Positions 14,501 to 23,500 of a stretch of 64,000 bases of DNA are shown here, piece by piece. The stretch is taken from the NCBI GenBank assembly GCA_009684525.1, contig WKKR01000002.1:434001-498000 (forward strand), written 5' to 3'. Each line of letters begins with the position of its first letter. The first letter of the stretch is position 1. The position numbers and the translations under genes were made by a program. Source of the stretch: Geobacter sp. (GTDB lineage: Bacteria; Desulfobacterota; Desulfuromonadia; Geobacterales; DSM-12255). Under the pieces are notes generated by a model. That model was not told where the DNA came from. It saw nothing but the letters and a program-made list of their open reading frames with translations, and made no database searches.

Positions 14501-17500
14501 GCGAAGTTCAACGGTTCGACCGATAGTTCGTCCGGTGGCGTCATCGATGCCTCGGGCGCCACCATCGGCAACGGCGTCGATGCGGACGTTACTGCAGCCA
14601 TCGGTGCCAGCGCCGTCATCGATGCCAACCAGCTGGAGATGGAAGCGGACAACCGGGTCGACAAGGAGTGGCTCAGCGGCTACAACCTGATCTCCGCCTC
14701 GGGTGGTGTCGGGGCTTTCCCGGCCGGCACCAGCAAGACGGAGATCTCCAACGAGACCCATGTCACCATCGGCAACAATGCATCGGTGACCGTGACCGCG
14801 GGAAACGGCGGCAATGGCGACATCAGCCTCACCGCCTACAACGACGTGACCGCAAAGGACAAGGCGAAGATCGATGCCGGCGGCGCGGTCGCCACTGCCA
14901 TGACCGAATCGCACATCTACAACGACACCAACGTAGCCGAAGTGGTGATCGGCAGCGCTGACATCAGGAGCGGCGGCGCCATCAATGTCTCCAGCTGGAC
15001 CGACGTCGACCTCGAGGCGCAGGCCGATGCCAAGACCTACGGCCTGGCCGGCTATGCCCAGGGGATCTCGGTTGCCCACGCCACGGTGGACAATACGATC
15101 ACCGTTAATGACGGTGCGACCGTTCAGGCAGTGGAAGACGTCACCTGCTACACCGGGGGTACCGCCGACGGCGAGCACCGTAACACCCTCTCCGTCTCTG
15201 CCCGCACCGATCTCTGGAACAAGACCGCCTTCCCGGTCAGCTCAAACCCGACTGCCGATGCGGTCATCATCCACGACAGCAGCATCGATGTGACGGAGGA
15301 TGCCTGGATCGGGAGCAACCAGGACGTGGTGCTCCAGGCGATTGGGGGCACCCACACGGCAGCGGGCAACTGGTCCTACCAGGATGCCTACATGGAGCTC
15401 TTGGGGGATTTCCTCTCCCTCTTCGGCGGCTCGGGATCGATCAAGGAGACCGGCGGCAGCCGCGTGGACACCCTGACCAGCACCGTCAACGTGGACGGCA
15501 CCGTCGAGGCCGGCCTGAACAATAAACAGTTCCTGATCATCGACGAGAATATCGTTGCCGAGAACAACGTGACGATGACCGGGACACCGGCTTTGACCTT
15601 CCACAACGCCGCGGGTGAGGATACCATCGTTCGCGGCGATGGCGGCAGCTGGATCGACAATGGTTTCAGTGCCGGCCAGTATATCCAGGTCAGCGGCACC
15701 GACGGGATGGATGGCGCCTATCTGATCAAATCCGTCGATGACACCACCATAACGCTCAATGTCAGCACCCCGCTCACAGCCTCCAGCGTTGGTGCGGTCA
15801 GCGACGGCAGCATCGTCGTGTCGCACTATGTCGCCACCGGCAATCCGGCCCTCGATTTCGATGTCGACAGGAACACCATCACCAGGGCCGCCGACAGCGG
15901 CAGCTGGCTGGAAGACGGCTTCGTGGCGGGGCAGCATATCGTGGTGGAAGGTGCCGGGAGCAACGACAACTTCTACACCATCGCCAGTATCTCGGGCGAC
16001 GGCACGATCATGCGGTTGACGAGCGACTCTACCCTTGCCGCCACCGCCCATGTGGCGGGCAGCGTCACTATCAAGGCGGTGCAACCGGTTTCCGCCCAGC
16101 TTGCCGGGAGCGTCTATCCGCTGCTGACCTTCAGCGGCGAGAATTCGTCCACCGGCACCATCGGGCGTGCGGCCGGCAGCGGCAGCTTCATCGACGACGG
16201 CTTCCTGGTCGGGCAGTACCTGCGGATTTCCGGGTCGTCCGATCCGGCCAACGACGGTGTCTATCTCATAACCGGCGTCAACGCGACGACCCTTACGGTC
16301 TCCAACAGCCGCCTCTACACGATCAGCTCCACCACCGACGAGATCCCCACCTCCCTGTTCGCCTACGAGACCAGCGCCACGGTGTCCGCCACCGATCCGC
16401 TCACCCTCACCTTCGATACGGCCACCAATACCATCACCCGCTCGGCCAGCGATGCCACCTTCATCAGCAACGGCTTTGCAGTCGGCCAGACCCTGATCGT
16501 CACCGGCACCGTCAATGCCGGCACCTATACGATCACGGCGGTGGCCGCCGACACGCTCACTCTGGCAGAGGCGCTGCATGCCAATGCCTCGGGCGTGGTA
16601 TCGTCGGCGATTATCGCCTACACGGACTATACGACGGTGCAGAACGGCACACGGACCGTCACGTTCGATGCGGCCAGCCGAACCATCCTGCTCGACGACG
16701 GTTCGAACTGGACCGGCTTTGCCGCCGGCCAGATCATCCATATCGGCGGTTCTTCCAGCAACGACGGCTGCTACTTGGTCGAGAGCGTCAGCGGTTCGAC
16801 TATCACCCTGGCGCTGGGCGAGACCCTGACGGACGAGACCTCCGCCTTCGGCATCACGGCCCGCGGGGCCGAGCAGGTGCAGACCAGCTTCACCGTCGGC
16901 ACGGTCACCCTTTCCCATACCGAGGCACGCGACTCCATCACCCGCTCGGCCGGGAACTGGCAGACCGACGGCTTCAGCACCGGCATGGTGATCCAGGTTT
17001 CGGGCAGCAGCGCCAACGACGGCTCCTACCGGATCGCCGCGGTGGACGGTGCGACGATCTACCTGGAAAAGACCTTCTCCCTGGTGGAAGCTGTCGGGCA
17101 GACCGGCTGCTCGGTCTCCAGCTACAATCCCAGCTCCATCCAGATCCATACCACGACCATGGACGGCAGCCCGCTCCTCACCTTCGCCAGCGTCTATGGC
17201 GGCCGCGACACGATCAGCAGGGCGTCCGGGAGCTGGATCGCCGATGGCTTCCTGGAAGGGCAGACCATCACCATCAGCGGTTCCGGCGCAAATGACGGCG
17301 ATTATCTGATCTCCTCCATCAGCGCCGATGGCACCACCATCAGCCTCTCCATGGAGTACAAGCTGGTCAATGCCGGCAACGTGAACGGAGTGACGATCAC
17401 CGGTTCCGGCATCTCCGCCGGGATCGGCACCCCCACCACGGTCACCGAGGACCTGGGGGTCAGCATCGCCACCGAGATCGCCCGCCTGCAGGAGCTGAAG

Positions 17501-20500
17501 GCGGAACATTACGGCAACACCGCGGCCATTGCCGGCTACAATGCCCAGATCACCCAGCTGAAGATGCAGGCCAAGGAGTTGGGGCTGATCGATGCGTCCG
17601 ATCCGGGCTACGACGACCCGGATGCGCTCTTCTGTCCCAAGACCAACTACAACGTCACCTACATCGTGCTTCCCGATATCACGGCCAGTTCCGGCAATAT
17701 CCGGGTCACTGCCGGCACCCTCACCGGTAGCGGCAACCTCTACAGCAACAACGATACCAGCATCAGGATCGTCAACGCCAGCCCCTATTACCTGCGGGTG
17801 GGTGACGTAACCATTCCGTCGGAGCAGGGAGGCAGAGTCCTGTTCAACGGCATCCCGGTAACCTCCAACGCCGATATCGCCGCGGTCTACGATCTGCTCC
17901 ACACGACTGTCGACTCTGCCGCCACGGCCAGTTTCACCACGGTTGCCACCGATGCCGACGAGACCACCACTCTCATCTCCATCGGCAGCACCTTCAACCC
18001 GAGTTTTGCCTCCCAGCCCCAGTATGCCGGCGCCGCCGCCCCGGACATCGAGGTGGCCGGTTCGATCTCGAACCTGCGGGGGACCCTGCAGATCTACAAC
18101 AACAAGGGGAGCGTCATCGTCAAGGGGGGTGAAGGGCAGACCATCGCGGCGAAGAACATCGACATCTCCAGCGGCCGCGACTTCGTCCTCTGCAGCGACG
18201 GCTTCTACAGCACCGCCGGCGAGCCGTACGGAAGCCAGGACACCCCGACGATTGCCGGCAACAACATCTTCATTACCGCCCGCTACCTCAACCTGAACGG
18301 TACCATCCAGAGCGGCCGCCCCGACCGGAGCGTGACGCTGCTGGGCAACCTCGATGCACAGATCGCCGCCTTCGAGGCCGATGAGTCGCTCGGCCGCTAC
18401 CTGACCCTCCAGACCACGTCGGACAGCACCATAGAGGCCTACTACGACCGGGATTCAAAACAGATCTTCATCGATTCCGTTGCCGTGGAAGGCGGGTTCA
18501 TGCAGCTCACCGGCCAGATCATGAACACCAACCCGAACGCCGTCCTGAAGGTGGTGGACGGCTACGGCACCATCAACATCCATAACGACACCAGCTATGC
18601 CGTTGTCATCAACCGTCTGGATACGGGTGGCGACGGCATCGAAGGGGTGATCAGGATCGTCGATACCGTCAATACCCTCGATCACAGCGGCAATCCGATC
18701 GCCGGGGCAACCCCCACGGTCACCACCTATACCCGGGAAGGTGACGACATCAAGACCTATGTCAACGGCGTCCTCACCTCGACCACGGCGGGTCGTTACC
18801 TTTCCGCCGCCGACGGCTACCAGCCCGACGCGGGGCAGCGCTATGTCTTTGTCACCGGCCATGACAAGGTCCGGATCATTGTGAAAGAGTACATTACCTC
18901 CAGCTTCTGGGGGATCGACTGGCTCTCGGCCGACCCGGGCCAGCAGCCCAACTCGGTGACCGTGTATGACACGGGGATCGAAGAGGTGTTGGATACCGGC
19001 ACCTTCGTCACCTGGGATTACGCCAGGATCAATGAGGATTCGTATTCCACAACCATCGACGTGACCCTGGCCAACGAAGTGCTAGTGAACGCCTATTCCT
19101 ACACCACCACCAGCGGCTGGTGGATCTTCTCCACCACCTACAACCATTACATCCAGATCTTCACCCAGGGGCAAAAGGATTACGTCAACGTCAGCAAGAA
19201 GGCGGACTACGGTATCGCCATCGAGTTCATCGGCTCGGATACGGGGAGCATCACCATCGATTCCGCCACCGATGTCATCATCAAGGGTGCGCTCGTCAAC
19301 AGCAGCGGCACGACCTCGATCGACTCCAGCGGCGGCTCGATCACCGCTGCCAGCGATACTGCAGTCGTCGGTGGCACGGTCATCGAGCTGCATGCGGCCG
19401 ACGGCATCGGTACGGCTGCCCTTGCCCTGCAGACCGATCTCTCCGGCGGCTATCTCGATGCGGTGAGCGACAGCGGCAACATCGTCATCGACGAGATCGA
19501 CGGCTCGCTCACCGTCGGAACGATCACTGCAGCAGCCGGCGATGTCACGCTGAGCGCAGACCGGGATATCCGTGCCGCCGGCCAGGATATACTCCCCAAC
19601 GGCCATGCTGCCTCCCTTATCAGCGGCGGTTCCGTGGAGCTCACCTCCCGTTCCGGCGGCCTGGGGAGTGCAGACCAGGCGCTGCTCGTCGACAGCGGCA
19701 GTGCAGATACCGACAGCCTGACTGCCGCGGCGGTCAACGACATCTACCTGGAGGAGGCGGCCGGCGACCTGCATCTGAACCGGATCACCTCGGTGCTGGG
19801 AGATGTCCACCTGCAGATCGACAACGGCGACCTGCTCGACTACAACGCGAACGATACCCGCGACGAGCGGACCATCACCCAGCTGGAGGCGCTCTGGACA
19901 AAGATGCAGCTGACGCTGGAATCGGGTGCCGATGCCGCTGCTGAGCAGAACCTGCTCGCCTACGAGGGGCTGAAGACCCGCGAATACAACAGCTACTGGA
20001 ACTACCGCGAACAGCAGGCCGACCCGTCGGTCTACGATCCGACCTTCCAGGTCCATCTCTCCGACCTGGAGCTTGCCTATTACCGGGCCCATGGCTGGAC
20101 CGACGCCGACATCGCCGACCTGGTCGCCAAACGTACCCAGGAGTACCACGACCTGCACCTGATCTACGGCTCCCTCGGCGACTCCCGGATCGACGGCTAC
20201 CAGTACCATGTCACCGTGGGGAGCGACGAGTACAACCGCCTGATGGAGGGGTACTACTGGACCGACGAGGAGCTGAAGACCTCGTTCAATCCGTCGCTGC
20301 TCAGGACCAAGACCGATACCGAGACCAAGATCGAAGAGGCCAACATCACGGCAAGAAACGTCTTCATCGCGACGCCCAACGGTGGTGTAGGCGGCATCAG
20401 CGGCTACGAACCCTTCACCCTGCCGCTGGACAGCGCCAACCTGAGCCCCGAGCAGCGGCTGATCCTGGCTGCTGCCGAGCGTGACGACATGGTCGCCAGG

Positions 20501-23500
20501 GATGCCGCCGGCAATATCGTCGACATCTTTGCGGCCAACAGCGGGGCAACAACGCTGGAGGTCACCCTGCACGACGATGTGGACATCGCGGCGAATGGTT
20601 CCATCACCATCACCGCCGGCAGCCACGTCTACCTGGGAAGCGAGCAGGACATCAACATCGACAGCATCGTCGGCGGTGACGCCATCCGGATCAAGGCTGC
20701 CGGCGGCATCTACGACGTCACCGGCGGAAGCAAGACGAATGTTACCGGTGGCGGCGCCAGCGGCGGCATTATCCTGGAGGGGAGCGGGACGAGGATCGGC
20801 ACCGGCCTCAATCCGCTGATTGTTGATCTGCTCCAGTCGGCGCTGACCGCCCGTTCCGTCGGCGACATCGACCTGAGCGCGGTCAATCACGATCTCGTTG
20901 TCGATACCGTCTATACCAGCGAAGGCGACGTGTCCCTGACCGCTTCGAACTCGATCCGGAACGGCAATCATGACGACCAGTGGAACATCATGGCCAATAC
21001 CCTCACCCTGACTGCGGGCGGTTCCATCGGCGCCAGCGGCAACGCCCTCAACACCGAGCTGCCGCTGGCAGACGGCGTCACGCCGGGGCTGGGGAGGGTC
21101 ACGGCCACTGCCGGCGGCGACATCTTCCTGACCGAAGTGAGCGGCGACATGAATGTCGGCCTGATCACGGCCGGTGGCGATGCCACTCTTACGGCAGCCG
21201 TGTCGATCCTGGATGACAACGACAACCCGGACCCGGACGTCCTTGCCGCCAACATCACCCTGAACACCCGACTCGGCGCCATCGGCGCGGCCGGCAACGA
21301 CCTGGACGTCGATACCGCAACAGGTGGCCTGGTGAACATAACCGCGGGTCAGAACGTCTACCTGATCGAAACCCTGGGGGACCTGCTGCTCGGCCAGGTC
21401 TCCACCCCGCTCGGCAAGGCGTATCTGGCGGCCCAGGGGAGCATCCTCAACGGGACAACGGACACGGCCATCGTTGCAGCGGCGGCGATACTCCGCTCCG
21501 ACAGCGGGGTGGGACGGTCGGACGATTTCCTCAACACCCAGGTGACGAACGTGGAAGGTTCGGTCGCCGGCAGCATCTGGCTCCACAACAGCGGCGCTCT
21601 CTTTGTCGGCAATGCCGGTGACGGCACCGGCGGCACCACCGAGGCGACCGGCGAGATCCGGATAACGGCCAGCAGTCCGATAACGGTGGTGGCCGATATC
21701 CGCTCCACCACCGACGACGTCATCCTTACCTCCACCGACGGTGCGACGGCGGGCGACGACATCACGGTCCGCAGCGGCGTGACGGTCGAGAGCACCTGGG
21801 GACGGGTCGTCCTGCAGAGCGGGGACGATGTCATCCTGGAAAGCGGCAGTAGGGTCGCTGCTGCAACCGGTGTGGAAATCTACGGGGACTTTGCCGATGC
21901 CGATGCCGGGGTGGGGAGCGTCATCGACCTCCACGGCACGATCAGTGCGGAGACGGTCAGCGTCAACGGCAATGGCGACAACGATCTCATCATCCTTCCC
22001 GGTATCGAGGCACAGACGATCATCAGGACCGGCGGCGGCGACGACCTGATCTATGTCGGCAGCAATGCCAGTCGCAGCGGCAACAGCGGCGGGGTGCTGT
22101 CCGGCATAAATGGGGCACTGTTCGTGTACGGGGGGCCCCACAGCTCCGGCGATTCCCTGATCCTTGACGATTCCGGCAACAGCGGGAGCGGCAGCGGCAC
22201 CTACGGCACCGATACCATTACCGGTTTCGGCATGGACGGCTTCATCCACTATGAAGAAATCGAAAACCTGAACATCGCCCTCGGCACTGGCAGCAATACC
22301 TTGAACATCACCGCTACCCCGGCCGGCGTTACCACGACCTTCATTGGCGGCAGCGGCAATGACACCTTCAACGTTTCCTCGATACCATCCAGTGTGAGAG
22401 GCACTTTGGATGGTATCCGCGGGGACCTGGTGCTGGACGGTGGTGGCGGCATCAACACCCTGAACCTCAACGACCGTGGCAACACGACCGGCCGCGGCAC
22501 AGCGCTCAATCCCGTTCTGATCACGGAAAGCAGCATCTCCGGCATGACCGGTGATGCCGGCGGTTCGGGCGTCATCAGCTTCACCGCTGCAGACGGGTTC
22601 AGCGGCGGCATCAACATCGCGTACGGCAGCGGCGGCGATCATATCGCCATTGACAGCGTGTTGCCGGGCACTGCCGCAATCGTCAGGACTGGAGACGGCA
22701 ACGACGTCATCACGGCAACGGCAGCCGGTCCGAGCCAGGATGGCGTCCTGGTAGTGTTCGGCGAAGGGGGCTCGGACACCGTCAATGCAGCGGCATGGCA
22801 CTCCGATCTGATCGCGTTCGGCGATTACGGGATCGTCTCCCTGTCCGCCGACGGCACCCCCCTACTGGCCTTCAGCACGGACCCCGCCACGGGTGGCAAT
22901 GATACGCTGATCGGCGGCAGCGGAAACGATACGCTGATCGGTGGTGCCGGCAGCGATACCCTGGTTGCGGGTGGCGGCAGCAACGTCCTGCTCGGCGACG
23001 GTGGCCGGGTGGCCTGGGCAGGCAGTGTCATGACCATCGAGACCATCGACCCCTTCATCGGTGGCAACGACAGCCTGAACGGCACTCTGGGCAGCAACAT
23101 CATGATGGGCGGGGATGGCAACGACCTGTTCTACGGGAGTTTCTCCAACAATGTCATGATCGGCGAGTATGGCCGCATCGTCATGAAGGACGGCAAGGTG
23201 GAGTCGGTGGTCGTCATGAAGATGGATTTCCTGGCATACACCCTGTTCGACCTCTACCAGTCACCCTTTACGAGGGATGGACAAGGCCCCGGCGCTCCAC
23301 TTCTCCCTGCAGCGAGTGCCGGCGTGCTTGGCGAACCGGCACCGTCCCCCGTGGCAGAGGGGCCGCAGATGGCGCAGATGTGGGAGGCGCCTGCCGTTTC
23401 ATGCCATGGTGCGGACCAGGTCATGTCGGGCGAGTCGATCGAAAGGCTGATCAGGTTCTTCCAGCCGGTATCGGCTGAGGATGTCGAATCGCTGATCATG

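Noticed and set aside
19082-22801. A 1,239-codon open frame on the minus strand under the giant gene, and similar long frames (for example 15242-17902)
   Set aside because: They mirror the codon bias of the GC-rich repeats, have no ribosome site or recognisable domain, and lie wholly inside a well-supported gene on the other strand.
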